NCBI RefSeq assembly: GCF_029504735.1
Contig: NZ_JAQFIP010000008.1
Location: 1 to 64,000, forward strand
From: Ereboglobus sp. PH5-10
GTDB lineage: Bacteria; Verrucomicrobiota; Verrucomicrobiia; Opitutales; Opitutaceae
DNA: 64,000 nucleotides
Direction of reading: 5' to 3'
The translations under genes were made by a program, and so were the position numbers. Shown in pieces: positions 43,438-52,628 of the stretch. A model generated the notes under the pieces. The model searched no databases and was not told the DNA's origin. It saw nothing but the letters and a program-made list of their open reading frames with translations. Numbering within the stretch: position 1 is the first letter of the stretch; every line of letters begins with the position of its first letter.

Positions 43438-44214
43438 ATGCGCGTCCCCCTGCATATTGTTGAAGCCCGTCGCGAGCGGCTTCGCACCCTTATCCGGCAC
43501 GACGGCTTTCTGCCCATCGCCGACATTTGCGCGCGGCTGAGCATTTCCGAGGCCACCGCACGCCGCGACCTCGCTGCAATCGAGGCGGAGGGACACATCA
43601 CGCGCACTTACGGCGGCGCGCTGGCCGATTACAACATCTCCTTCGCGTCGATCGGCGAACGCGCCAAGCGCGCCCGTTCGGCCAAGGCGCTCATTGCGCG
43701 CGCCGCAATCAAACGCGCGCCACTCCACGGCACGATCTTCCTCGACGCGGGCACGACGGTGCTTGCGCTTGCGCGGCTGCTCGCGCGGCGTCCGGGGCAG
43801 CAGCTCACCGTCGTCACCAACAGCCTCGCCATCGCCTCGGTGATCGGCGGCGCGCCCGGCATCACGCTGCATTTGCTCGGAGGCGTTTTCCTGCACCGCC
43901 AGGCGTCGCTTTTCAACAAGCACGCGCCGGACGCGCTGGCGGATTGGAAATTCGACGCCGCCTTTCTGGGCGGCGAGGCGATGAACCCGAAGGGGGTTTT
44001 TAATTCGCATCCCGAGCTCGTGCAGTTGCAGCGCGCGGTGCTCGACCATGCGGCGAAAAATGTTTTTTGCATCGACGCCACCAAGCTCGCCCGCGACACG
44101 CCGCACCACGTCATCGCGTGGGACAAAGTCGGCTGCCTCGTCACGAACACAACGCCGGCGCAACTCGCCGAGGCCGGAATCGAGCTGGACAAAAGCCGGA
44201 TCGTTCCCGCGTAA
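43438..44214 (+). CDS. DeoR-family transcriptional regulator
   Basis: 258 residues. The N-terminal winged HTH (about 8-60: RRERLRTLIRHDGFLPIADI, then RLSISEATARRDLAAIEAEG, then ITRTYGGA) is typical of DeoR repressors. The sensor domain contains IFLDAGTTVLAL, TVVTNSLAIA and DAAFLGGEAM, the phosphosugar-binding pattern. It probably controls a sugar gene set elsewhere, as no sugar gene is adjacent in the same direction. Confidence 0.92.
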   Translation: MRVPLHIVEARRERLRTLIRHDGFLPIADICARLSISEATARRDLAAIEAEGHITRTYGGALADYNISFASIGERAKRARSAKALIARAAIKRAPLHGTIFLDAGTTVLALARLLARRPGQQLTVVTNSLAIASVIGGAPGITLHLLGGVFLHRQASLFNKHAPDALADWKFDAAFLGGEAMNPKGVFNSHPELVQLQRAVLDHAAKNVFCIDATKLARDTPHHVIAWDKVGCLVTNTTPAQLAEAGIELDKSRIVPA

Positions 44215-44263
44215 ACCGCGCGAAGTGATTTCGCAGCGACGGAACCCTCCTGCGGTTTTTTAG

Positions 44264-44911
44264 TCAATCAAGCGCCAGCAACGTTTTCACGCGACGGCCA
44301 ATCGCCTCGGAGGGCTCGATCACACGCGCACGCCCGGCGGCAAGCTCGGTGATCAGTTCCTTGATCCAGTGATAATGCGTGCAACCAAGCACGATCACGT
44401 CGGCGCCCTGCTCGCACACACCCTCGATCGTTTTCTGAATGTGCGAGCGGTTCATCAGATTGTTTTCGATCAGGCACGCCCACTCACCGCAATCCGGCTC
44501 GATGATGCGCAACCCTGCCCCGTAATCGCGCACGAGCCGTTTGTAACGCGCGCTGGTCAGCGTCGCCGACGTTGCGCAAACCGCGACGATTTTGCCGCGC
44601 GTCAACGCGGCCGCAGTTTTCACCATTGGCTCAATGCCGATGAATTTTTGCGCGGGATATTTTTCGCGAAGCGCGTCGATTGCGAGCGCGGTGGCGGTGT
44701 TGCACGCAAGAATGATCACATCGCATTTGCTCGCGAGCAGCGACTGGATCGCCGCGTCTGTCAGGCATAGCACGGCTTCGGGTGATTTGCCGCCGTAGGG
44801 CACATTGGCGCGGTCGTTGACAACGAGAACCTCCGCCCCGGGAAAAGTTTTTCGCAATGCGTCGGCCACTGCTTCGCCGCCGATGCCGCTGTCAAATACG
44901 CCTAGTTTCAT
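44264..44911 (-). CDS. murI: Glutamate racemase
   Basis: 215 residues. It makes D-glutamate for peptidoglycan. FDSGIGG (6-12), VPYGGKSPE (37-45), the first catalytic cysteine in ILACNTATA (C70) and the second in VLGCTHYHW (C177, with H179) are present. It is shorter than the usual ~260 residues, mostly in the segment between the two cysteines, but both halves of the active site remain. A related Asp/Glu racemase cannot be fully excluded. Confidence 0.85.
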   Translation of the reverse strand: MKLGVFDSGIGGEAVADALRKTFPGAEVLVVNDRANVPYGGKSPEAVLCLTDAAIQSLLASKCDVIILACNTATALAIDALREKYPAQKFIGIEPMVKTAAALTRGKIVAVCATSATLTSARYKRLVRDYGAGLRIIEPDCGEWACLIENNLMNRSHIQKTIEGVCEQGADVIVLGCTHYHWIKELITELAAGRARVIEPSEAIGRRVKTLLALD

Positions 44912-45080
44912 GCTCGAAGACAGGATGGACAGGATCGGCAGGATTCAATCCGAAAAAACAGGCGCGCCCCGGCATGCGTCCCGAAAAACGCGCGGGCATT
45001 AATATTTGTCGCACAGCGTCGTTTACCTCATGGATTATTCCACTCCCCGCCATGAAAACATCATAAGGCGCCACCCTCCC

Positions 45081-46256
45081 TCACCCTTTCCCCTGCCGTC
45101 TGTAGTGCTCGCGATATTCGCGCGGGGATTTGCCGGTGCGGGCGGCGAACATGCGCATGAATGACGACAGCGACGAGTAACCGCTGCCTCGCGACACGGC
45201 TTCCAGCGGCATCTCCGTTTGCCGCAGCAACCGCCTCGCGTTTTGCAGGCGCAACTCGACAAAAAAATCGTGCACGGTTTGCCCAAGGTCGGCGTTGAAC
45301 GCGCGCTCGAGCGTGCGTCGCGACATGCCCACCGCCTCCGCAACCTCGTCGGTGCCGATCAATCTGTGGCTTTCCGCGCGTATGAAATCGACCGCCTTCA
45401 ACACCGCGGGGCGCGCGGGCGGGAGGCGGTCCGTCGAGGCGCGGCTGACAACTTCCAGCGGCGCGACGCGCTGCCAGCGTTGTGCTGGGGATTCGCCGGA
45501 CAGCAGGCGTTCGAGCGTTTCCGCCGCGGCGCGTCCGATTCGGCGCGTCGGCAGGGCCACGCTGGTGAGGCGCGGCAGGGTCAGTTCGCAAATCAATTCG
45601 TCGTCGCCGATTCCGATCACGCCAACTTCGTCTGGCACGCGGATTCCCGCCCAGCGGCACGCGGCGAGCACGCGCTCGCCCATCTTGTCGTCAAAGGCGA
45701 GCACGCCCACGGGTTTTGGCAGCGAGCGCAGCCAGCGCATCAGTTTTTCAATGTCCATCTGTCCATCGCGCCGCTGGTCCTCAAATGTGTGCCCGGCCGG
45801 GCCCGAGAGTTCCATGAGGTGTTTCGCGCGCGCCGACGACGGGCTGCTGCCCGCGAGTCCGCAGTATCCGAAAAACTCGAATCCCACCGCGCGGAGATGC
45901 TCGACCGCCACGCGCACGAGCGCCTCGTCGTCCACGAACACGGCCGCGTCGTCCAGCGGCAGGTGGCGCGCGCTTGTCTCCACGCAAACCACGTCCTTGT
46001 TTTTCACCGCCTCCTGCAACTCGCGCGAGCGGTCGTAAAAGATCGCGCCGTCCAGCGAAATGCCCGCGAGTTTCGCGATCTCGTCCGCGTTGTCCTGCCG
46101 GATCAGGTAGAGACGCCAGTTTCGCTCGAGCGCGTATTGGTAGCAACCGAGCAGGCGCTCGCGCCCCGGGCCGTCGCGGGTGTCGATGCACACGGCGACA
46201 TGCAGCGGATCGCCGGGCTTGCGGCGTGCGCGGGGCTTGTTGCGGTTGCGAGGCAT
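45081..46256 (-). CDS. XylR-like AraC-family regulator with LacI-type sensor domain
   Basis: 391 residues. Residues ~18-280 form a periplasmic-binding-protein-like sensor (VAVCIDTRDGPGRERLLGCY, VGVLAFDDKMGERVLAACR, EVGVIGIGDDELICELTLPRL across two blocks, SVALPTRRIGRAAAETLERLL in two blocks). Residues ~285-388 are the AraC HTH domain (IGTDEVAEAVGMSRRTLERAF, shown as 20+1, and SGYSSLSSFMRMFAARTGKSPREYR in two blocks). This is the E. coli XylR plan: a sugar-responsive activator. It is divergent from the glycoside hydrolase at 46551 and probably controls that cluster. The start at 46256 avoids 46 implausible upstream residues. Confidence 0.92.
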   Translation of the reverse strand: MPRNRNKPRARRKPGDPLHVAVCIDTRDGPGRERLLGCYQYALERNWRLYLIRQDNADEIAKLAGISLDGAIFYDRSRELQEAVKNKDVVCVETSARHLPLDDAAVFVDDEALVRVAVEHLRAVGFEFFGYCGLAGSSPSSARAKHLMELSGPAGHTFEDQRRDGQMDIEKLMRWLRSLPKPVGVLAFDDKMGERVLAACRWAGIRVPDEVGVIGIGDDELICELTLPRLTSVALPTRRIGRAAAETLERLLSGESPAQRWQRVAPLEVVSRASTDRLPPARPAVLKAVDFIRAESHRLIGTDEVAEAVGMSRRTLERAFNADLGQTVHDFFVELRLQNARRLLRQTEMPLEAVSRGSGYSSLSSFMRMFAARTGKSPREYREHYRRQGKG

Positions 46257-46318
46257 GCGTCGAGAAGAAGCGTTCCGCCAGTGCCGGTCAATAGACCTCT
46301 TCGTGAAATCATCGGCTT

Positions 46319-46421
46319 GGGGAGCGCGCGCGTCCCGCGTGCTGGTTTGGGCGTCCCGCCCGAACCCTCGCCCATGCGCGGCGGGACGCCGCACAAGACA
46401 CGCGGGACGCGTGTGCTCCCC
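46319..46421. repeat. Nested inverted-repeat element (family F)
   Basis: Outer arms 46319-46340 and 46400-46421 (GGGGAGCRCRCGCGTCCCGCG) match as reverse complements with two mismatches in 22, and an inner perfect pair GGCGTCCCGCC (46350-46360) with GGCGGGACGCC (46380-46390) nests inside. It lies in the divergent region between the XylR-like regulator and the hydrolase. The rest of that gap shows no gene. Confidence 0.85.
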
Positions 46422-46550
46422 GGAAAGAATTCGTCTCCGTCCGTGTTTCTCATTTCCCGGGTCAATGTCGCAAAATAGAAACGGGTTGCCGCAAATGGCT
46501 GTTTGCCTTCGCGGGTCGCGAATTCAGCCTTTGCGGACATGTATTCCCCC

Positions 46551-48719
46551 ATGCGTTTTCTCGCCGCCTGCGTCGGCGCCATCGGCTTGGTCACCCCTCT
46601 TTTTGCGCAAGACGAATCACCCTCGCGCACCGTGGCCGGCTGGGAACGCTGGCCCGCCGCCGGAGTGAAAACGCTTTCGTCCGAGGCCGCGCCCAACGAA
46701 TCCGGCTGGCTCGAACTGACCGCACCACGCGACGCAAAACGCGCCGGCATTTCCGTGAGACCGGAGGCGGGCGCGGGCTCGTGGGATTTGGAGGCGTTTG
46801 CCGAAATCGCCGTGCCGTTCCGCAACCTCGGGACGGAGCCGGTTGATGTTGAGCTTGCGGTGTTCGACGCCGCCTCGGCCACCGGGCCGGTCAAAATTCA
46901 TCACAGGCACTATCGCGCCCCCGCGACGCTGCCCGTGGGCGGTCAGGTCGTGTGGGTAACGGTGCCGATCACCGGCAAAAACAAATCGCCGCTCGACGGC
47001 AAACTGATCTCGCTCGTCGGCAAGCCGCGGGAGTTCGCCCGCCACGGGGTCATGGACGGCGCAAGCATCGCGCGCATCGAAATCCATGCAAAAAACGCGC
47101 GCGCCGGACAACGTTTCGCCATCGGCAAAGTCGTCGCGCGCGGCGTGCCCGAACCGTGGCGCGACTGGCCGGAGAGCCGCGTGTTTCCGCTCGTGGACGA
47201 GTTTGGTCAATACGCGCACCGCGCGTGGCCGGGCAAAATAAAATCGGAGCGCGATTTCGCCGCGCGCCTGAAAGCCGAGGACGCCGACATCGCCGCGCAT
47301 CCACGCCCCGCAAAATGGAACCGCTACGGCGGCTGGGCGTCTGGGCCGCAACAACGCGCGACCGGATTTTTCCGCGTCGAAAAAATCGACGGCCAGTGGT
47401 GGCTCGTCGATCCGGAGGGGCGGCTCTTTTGGTCGCACGGCGTGGTGCGCGTCGCCACGCTTCAGCGCGTCGGCGGCGTTTATCGCGGCACGCCGCTTCC
47501 CGACCGCGAGCATTTCTTCACGCTGCCGCCAAAGGATTCCGCGTCGCCGCTCGCGCGGTTTTACGGCGACGAGTCGCCCTCGACGCGCGGCTATTATTTG
47601 GGAAAAGGCAGGCATGCCGTTTATGATTTTCTTGAGGCCAATCTTTTCCGCAAACACGGCGCGGACTGGGAGGCGGCGCACAAGGCGCGCGCGCTGCGGC
47701 GCCTCGAAAGCTGGGGATTGAACACCATCGCCAACTCCTCCGATCCCGACATTTACCTGCGCCGCAAATTTCCCTACACGGCGATTCTCTACTCCGCGCC
47801 GATGGGCGCGTCGGAGTTTCGCATCGAGGCCTCCGGCGGAAGCTGGGGCAAGCTGCCCGATCCGTTCGACCCCGCGTGGGAGCGGCACATGGAGCGCACC
47901 ATGCGCACCGAGTTGAGGGAGTCGCTCAACGACCCGTGGTGCCTCGGTTTCTTCGCGGACAACGAGCTGCGCTGGGGCAACTCGTGGCATGCCGCCGAGG
48001 TCACGCTCGCCTCACCGGCCTCGCAACCCGCCAAGCGCGCTCTCGTTTCCGTGCTGCGAAAAAAATACCGCGACATTGCCGCGCTGAACACCGCGTGGGC
48101 GACCGCGCACGAAAGTTGGGACGCGCTACTCGCCGCAACCGCGCCGCCCGACAAAACACACCCCGCCGCCAAGGCCGACCTCGAAATGTTGAGCGAACAC
48201 ATCGTCGAAAAATATTTCGCCGGCTGCCGCGCGGCGGTCAAGGCCGCGTCGCCGAATCACCTGTATCTCGGGGCGCGTTTCGCGGGCAGCGGCAGCGCGT
48301 TTGTAACGCGCGTGGCCGCGCGCCACTGCGACGTGATCAGCATCAACATCTACGCGTCGAGCCTCGCCACGCTTCCCGCCATCCTCGATACCGCGAAGGG
48401 CATGCCCGTGCTGATCGGCGAGTTTCACTTTGGCGCGCTTGATCGCGGGCCGTTTTGCGCCGCCCTCGTGCGCGTGGCCGACCAGGACGCCCGCGCGCTC
48501 GCCTACCGCGAATACGTGCGCAGCGGCCTGCGCAACCCGGCGATCATCGGCACGCATTGGTTTCAATATTACGACCAGCCGACGACCGGACGTTTCGACG
48601 GCGAGAATTACCAAACCGGCCTGCTCGACATTTGCGACACGCCCTACGCCGAAACCATCGAGGCCGTGCGCGACGTCGCCGCCACGCTCTACGAAACGCG
48701 GTTTGGGGTGCGCAAGTAA
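46551..48719 (+). CDS. Exported GH50/agarase-like glycoside hydrolase
   Basis: 722 residues. Signal peptide MRFLAACVGAIGLVTPLFAQ. Residues ~30-200 look like a carbohydrate-binding beta domain (WLELTAPRDAKR, then RIEIHAKNARAGQRFAIG). The catalytic TIM-barrel part has WWLVDPEGRLFWSHGV (283-298), LESWGLNTIANSSD, LGFFADNELRWGNSW with putative acid/base E472, and VLIGEFHFGALD with putative nucleophile E624. The arrangement resembles GH50-type beta-agarases and their relatives, but the true substrate may be another beta-galactan. It faces the XylR-like regulator. A start at 46539 is also possible. Confidence 0.8.
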   Translation: MRFLAACVGAIGLVTPLFAQDESPSRTVAGWERWPAAGVKTLSSEAAPNESGWLELTAPRDAKRAGISVRPEAGAGSWDLEAFAEIAVPFRNLGTEPVDVELAVFDAASATGPVKIHHRHYRAPATLPVGGQVVWVTVPITGKNKSPLDGKLISLVGKPREFARHGVMDGASIARIEIHAKNARAGQRFAIGKVVARGVPEPWRDWPESRVFPLVDEFGQYAHRAWPGKIKSERDFAARLKAEDADIAAHPRPAKWNRYGGWASGPQQRATGFFRVEKIDGQWWLVDPEGRLFWSHGVVRVATLQRVGGVYRGTPLPDREHFFTLPPKDSASPLARFYGDESPSTRGYYLGKGRHAVYDFLEANLFRKHGADWEAAHKARALRRLESWGLNTIANSSDPDIYLRRKFPYTAILYSAPMGASEFRIEASGGSWGKLPDPFDPAWERHMERTMRTELRESLNDPWCLGFFADNELRWGNSWHAAEVTLASPASQPAKRALVSVLRKKYRDIAALNTAWATAHESWDALLAATAPPDKTHPAAKADLEMLSEHIVEKYFAGCRAAVKAASPNHLYLGARFAGSGSAFVTRVAARHCDVISINIYASSLATLPAILDTAKGMPVLIGEFHFGALDRGPFCAALVRVADQDARALAYREYVRSGLRNPAIIGTHWFQYYDQPTTGRFDGENYQTGLLDICDTPYAETIEAVRDVAATLYETRFGVRK

Positions 48720-48800
48720 ACCGGACGAAATTTCCGAAACACGACCGGCATGAAAATTCAAACCAAACGCTCGCCCATCCCCACGCATCCGTTTGCCGTT

Positions 48801-48875
48801 GTAACGCAGACTGCCAAGTCTGCCCTTGAAAAAATCACGCAATTAATGGAAGGCAGACTTGGCAGTCTGCGCTAC
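48801..48875. repeat. Inverted repeat, family I
   Basis: Arms 48801-48824 and 48852-48875 (GTARCGCAGACTGCCAAGTC, TGCC) are reverse complements with one mismatch. The core GACTGCCAAGTCTGC recurs once at 18094. It lies just upstream of multi-hairpin copy B. Confidence 0.9.
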
Positions 48876-48903
48876 GTTGGCCGCAATGTTGGCCGCACTG
48901 TAA

Positions 48904-49152
48904 CCACGCCAAAGGCGTGTCACAACTTAGCCCAGGGTGGAGTCTGCGACACCCTGGGTATGCTATTTTTTGAATACAGCGCCCTGAAGGGGCGCAACAA
49001 ATCAGCGCGCACCGTAACATGTTGTCGCGCCCCTTCAGGGCGCCGGTCTTGTGGTATCGGTAACCCGGGGTTGCGCGCTACGCGCTCACCCCGGGCTAAG
49101 TTGTGTGACGCCGTTGGCGTCGTGTATGCCGTCGTTCCACCAATGTTAAGCG
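48904..49152. repeat. Multi-hairpin palindromic element, copy B
   Basis: Homologous to 13386-13632 along its length: CACGCCAAAGGCGTG, CCCAGGGTGG...CACCCTGGG, GCGCCCTGAAGGGGCGC and its complement GCGCCCCTTCAGGGCGC, CCCGGGGTTGCGCGC...CACCCCGGG, then GACGCCGTTGGCGTC. Compensating changes keep stems paired (CCCAGGGTG with CACCCTGGG here, CCCGGGGTG with CACCCCGGG in copy A). With the family I repeat it fills the 452-bp gap before the dehydratase gene. Confidence 0.92.
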
Positions 49153-49171
49153 ATTTCCAATTCCATTCACC

Positions 49172-50368
49172 ATGAAAGTCACCGCAATCGAAACACACAT
49201 CTGCAACGCGTGGCGCACGAACTGGGTTTTTGTGCGCGTGCTCACCGACGACGGCATCCACGGCGTCGGCGAGGCCACGCTCGAATACCGCGAGCAAACC
49301 GTCGCGCAAGCGTGCAAGGAGCTTGAGCGCTACCTCGTCGGTCGCGATCCGTTCGACATCGAGGCGTTCTGGCACGACACCTACCGCGACGTTTACTGGC
49401 GCGGCGGCCCGGTGCTGATGAGCGCGCTCTCCGCCGTCGAAATGGCGCTCTGGGACATCAAGGGCAAGGCGCTCGGCGTGCCCGTGTGGCAGTTGCTCGG
49501 CGGACGCGTGCGCGACCGTGTGCCGTGCTACGCGAACGGCTGGTTCGCGCCGGCGGTGCGCCCGGACGAGTTTGCGGAAAAAGCGCGCGTCGCCGTCGCG
49601 CAGGGTTTCCGCGGACTGAAATGGGACCCGTTCGGCTCGGCCTACATGAACATCGGCAAGCGCGAACTCAACGACGCGATGGCGTGCGTGCAGGCCGTTG
49701 TCGAGGCGGTCGGCCCCGACGTGGATATTTTGATCGAGGGCCACGGACGTTTCAACGTGCCCACGGCGATCCGCATCGCGCAACGGCTGGAGGAGTTTGA
49801 CATCACCTGGTTCGAGGAGCCGGTGCCGCCGGACAACCTCGACGCGCTCGCCGAGGTGAAGCAGCGCGTGCGCGTGCCCATCGCCGCCGGCGAACGCCTT
49901 TACAGCCGCTGGGATTTTCGCGCGCTCCTGCAACGCGGCGCCGCCGACTACGTGCAGCCCGACGTGAGCCATGCGGGCGGAATCGGCGAGCTGCGCAAAA
50001 TCGCCGCGATGGCCGAGACGCATCACATCGCGATCTGCCCGCACAACCCGTCCGGCCCGGTCGCCAACGCCGCCACGCTGCAACTCGCCGCGTGCACGAC
50101 CAACTTTTTCCTGCTCGAAACCATGTCGAACGACGTGCCGCACCGCCGCGAAATCAGCACCGAGCAGGCGCGTTTCGAGGCGGGCGCGCTGCTCATCCCC
50201 GACGGGCCCGGCCTCGGCATCGACCTGCGCATTGATGAAATTGCGAAGCATCCCTACGAGCCGCGCAACCTGCGGCACTACACCGGCGCGCTCACGCAAA
50301 TCCGCCCGCCTGACGCCGTCTCCTACTTCAATCCCGAAACTTCAAACACTCCGAAAAAACAACAATGA
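49172..50368 (+). CDS. Enolase-superfamily sugar-acid dehydratase (MR/MLE family)
   Basis: 398 residues. The capping domain covers ~1-125 and the barrel ~126-370. Active-site features: K150 in GLKWDPF, metal ligands E189 (IEGHGRF), E215 (WFEEPVPP) and E241 (AGERLYSRW), and H291 in CPHNPSGP. This is the galactonate/mannonate dehydratase-like branch, which removes water from an aldonic acid to give a 2-keto-3-deoxy acid; cycloisomerases of anhydro-galactonate also share the fold. The substrate is not determinable here. Its last bases ATGA overlap the SDR gene, so the two are translationally coupled. Confidence 0.9.
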   Translation: MKVTAIETHICNAWRTNWVFVRVLTDDGIHGVGEATLEYREQTVAQACKELERYLVGRDPFDIEAFWHDTYRDVYWRGGPVLMSALSAVEMALWDIKGKALGVPVWQLLGGRVRDRVPCYANGWFAPAVRPDEFAEKARVAVAQGFRGLKWDPFGSAYMNIGKRELNDAMACVQAVVEAVGPDVDILIEGHGRFNVPTAIRIAQRLEEFDITWFEEPVPPDNLDALAEVKQRVRVPIAAGERLYSRWDFRALLQRGAADYVQPDVSHAGGIGELRKIAAMAETHHIAICPHNPSGPVANAATLQLAACTTNFFLLETMSNDVPHRREISTEQARFEAGALLIPDGPGLGIDLRIDEIAKHPYEPRNLRHYTGALTQIRPPDAVSYFNPETSNTPKKQQ

Positions 50369-51138
50369 ACTTCCAAGGAAAACACGTGCTCGTCACGGGC
50401 GCGGCAGCCAACTCCGGCTTCGCCATCGCGCGCCGCTTCGCCGCCGCGGGCGCGCAAGTCGCGATCAACGACATCGACCCCGACGCCACCGCGCGCGCCG
50501 CCGCCGAAATCAGCGAAGCCACCGGAGCGGACGTGCTCGCGCTGCCCGCCGACCTCACGAAACGCGAGGGCATCGCGGGCATGTTCCGGCAAGTGCGCGA
50601 CAAGTGGGGCCGGCTCGACATCCTCGTGAACAACGCCGTGCAGCACGCCATCGGCCACTCGTTCGCGGACATGCCGTTCGAAGTGATGGAAAACGTCGTC
50701 CGCGTGAACCTCATGGGCACGTTTTTGTGCGGCCAGGAAGCCGCGCGGCTCATGATCGCGCAAGGCGGCGGGGCGATTGTGAACCTCGGCTCCAACACCG
50801 CGCAGCGCGCCATCCGCAACCGCAGCATTTATTGCGCGACAAAGGGCGCGATCGAGGCGCTCACCCGCGCGATGGCGCTCGAGCTCGGCGGGCACAACAT
50901 CCGCGTCAACACCGTCGTGCCCGGTTACATTCGCACCAACCGCTGGGATCACATCACGCCCGAAACCGCCGCGCAGCGACGCGCCATCGTGCCCATCGGC
51001 TGGGAATCGACGGGCGACGACATCGCCGACTCGGTGCTCTTTCTCGCCTCGGAACAGGCGCGCCGCATCACCGGCTCCCGGCTGGTGATTGACGGCGGCT
51101 GCTCGGTCCAACTCGTCCCGCAAGCACTCGAAACATGA
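50365..51138 (+). CDS. Short-chain dehydrogenase/reductase
   Basis: 257 residues, Rossmann fold. The cofactor loop reads TGAAANSG (11-18), where the middle glycine of TGxxxGxG is Asn16, a small deviation. NNAV (89-92), S143, Y156 and K160 form the catalytic set, and GYIRTNRW follows. Acidic residues after beta-2 (NDIDPD, 35-40) favour NAD over NADP. With the coupled dehydratase it probably oxidises a sugar or reduces a keto-deoxy acid; the direction is unknown. Confidence 0.92.
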   Translation: MNFQGKHVLVTGAAANSGFAIARRFAAAGAQVAINDIDPDATARAAAEISEATGADVLALPADLTKREGIAGMFRQVRDKWGRLDILVNNAVQHAIGHSFADMPFEVMENVVRVNLMGTFLCGQEAARLMIAQGGGAIVNLGSNTAQRAIRNRSIYCATKGAIEALTRAMALELGGHNIRVNTVVPGYIRTNRWDHITPETAAQRRAIVPIGWESTGDDIADSVLFLASEQARRITGSRLVIDGGCSVQLVPQALET

Positions 51139-51157
51139 AACCAGCCGCCGCAAATCC

Positions 51158-51259
51158 CGTAGGGGCGCACCTTGCGTGCGCCCTCGTGCTAGCCCGCTTT
51201 GGGTGTGCGCACGCGCACAGTCCTTCGCATACGAGGGCGCACGCAAGGTGCGCCCCTAC
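51158..51259. repeat. Inverted-repeat element, family G copy 2
   Basis: Arms CGTAGGGGCGCACCTTGCGT... (51158-51184) and its complement up to 51259 are almost perfect inverted repeats, and nearly identical to the arms at 11774-11875. It sits between the SDR and MFS genes. Confidence 0.92.
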
Positions 51260-51313
51260 AAGACCAAACCAAATCGAAGCACGCATTAGACCCCAAAAAC
51301 CAAAACATCTGGC

Positions 51314-52597
51314 ATGAAACCTCAAAAACCACTCCGTCCGGGCTACAAATGGGAGCTGCTCGCGCTGCTCTGCCTGGCGTTTTTCTTCCACCAGGGCGAC
51401 CGCGCGATCTTCGGCGTGGTGCTGCCGCAAATCCGCGCCGAGCTGCTGCTCACCGGTTCGCAGGAGGGCCTGGTCGGCTCGGTGCTCTTCTTCACGCTCG
51501 CCATCCTGATGCCCTTCGCGGGTTTTGTCGGCGATCGTTTTTCCAAGACGCGCGTCATCACCGGCTGCTTGATATTCTGGAGCACCGCCACGCTCTTCAC
51601 CGGCTTCGCCGGCGGCGTGGTCGCGCTCGTGGCGTTGCGCAGCGTGGCGACCGCGGGCGGCGAGGCCTTTTACGCGCCCTCGGCGTATTCTCTGCTCGCC
51701 AAGTTTCACCGCTCGACGCGCAGCATCGCCATGTCCGTCCACCAAACCGCGCTCTACATCGGCGTGATGACCAGCGGCTTCCTCGGAGGCTGGATCGCCG
51801 ATTGCTGGGGCTGGCGCTCCGCGTTCTACGTGTTCGGCGGCTGCGGCATTTTGCTCGGCTTTGTGTTCATCTTCCGCCTGCGCGACACAAACGACGACAA
51901 GTCGCTCGAACCCCCGCCCGCGGACGCGCCGCCCGCCGCCGCCCCCGTAGCGGAGCCGACGCTCTTCCAGTCGTTCGCCATGATCTTTCGCACGCCGACG
52001 GCGCTGCTGCTCACGGTCGCGTTCACCGCCATCGTTTGCGTGAACAACGCCTACGTCGTCTGGGCCCCCTCGTTTCTCCAGGACAAGTTCAACCTCTCGC
52101 TCACGCTGGCGGGCGGCTACGCGATGTTCTTCCACCACTTCGGCGCCATGGCCGGCGTGCTCGCCGGCGGCGCGTTTTCGGACTACCGCGCGCGCACCCG
52201 CCCGACCGCGCGCCTGGAGTTGCAAACCGTCGCGATGGCGCTCGGCGCGCCGGCGATTTTCTGGATGGCCATGGCGCCGGGCCTCGTCTCCGTGTGCGTT
52301 GCCATGACCGCCTTCGGCCTCTTCCGCGGCCTCTACGAATGCAACACCCACGCCTCGCTCTTCGACGTGATTCCGCCGCGCTTCCGCGCCACCGCCGTGT
52401 CGATGATGACCATGATGGCGTTTCTCGTCGGCTCGCTCTCGCCGCTGCTGCTCGGACGCATGAAGGACATTTACACCGACGGCTCCGGGCTCACGCGCGG
52501 GTTCGCCGTGCTCGCCTCGCTTTACCTCGTCGGCGCCATCGCCGTGGGTTTCGCCCGCGCGCGCACATTCCGCCGCGACCGCGTCGGTCTGGTTTGA
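51314..52597 (+). CDS. MFS importer, probably for a sugar or sugar acid
   Basis: 427 residues with about 12 hydrophobic helices and a central Pro/Ala-rich loop (EPPPADAPPAAAPVAEP, about 204-220). The helix 2-3 motif GDRFSKTRVI and N-terminal FFHQGDRAIFGVVLPQIR resemble the anion:cation symporter/hexuronate group. Its position after the dehydratase and SDR suggests it brings in their substrate (inference). No Shine-Dalgarno before the ATG. Confidence 0.9.
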   Translation: MKPQKPLRPGYKWELLALLCLAFFFHQGDRAIFGVVLPQIRAELLLTGSQEGLVGSVLFFTLAILMPFAGFVGDRFSKTRVITGCLIFWSTATLFTGFAGGVVALVALRSVATAGGEAFYAPSAYSLLAKFHRSTRSIAMSVHQTALYIGVMTSGFLGGWIADCWGWRSAFYVFGGCGILLGFVFIFRLRDTNDDKSLEPPPADAPPAAAPVAEPTLFQSFAMIFRTPTALLLTVAFTAIVCVNNAYVVWAPSFLQDKFNLSLTLAGGYAMFFHHFGAMAGVLAGGAFSDYRARTRPTARLELQTVAMALGAPAIFWMAMAPGLVSVCVAMTAFGLFRGLYECNTHASLFDVIPPRFRATAVSMMTMMAFLVGSLSPLLLGRMKDIYTDGSGLTRGFAVLASLYLVGAIAVGFARARTFRRDRVGLV

Positions 52598-52628
52598 TTT
52601 TTCCCAAAACCGGACAATAATTCCGCCC

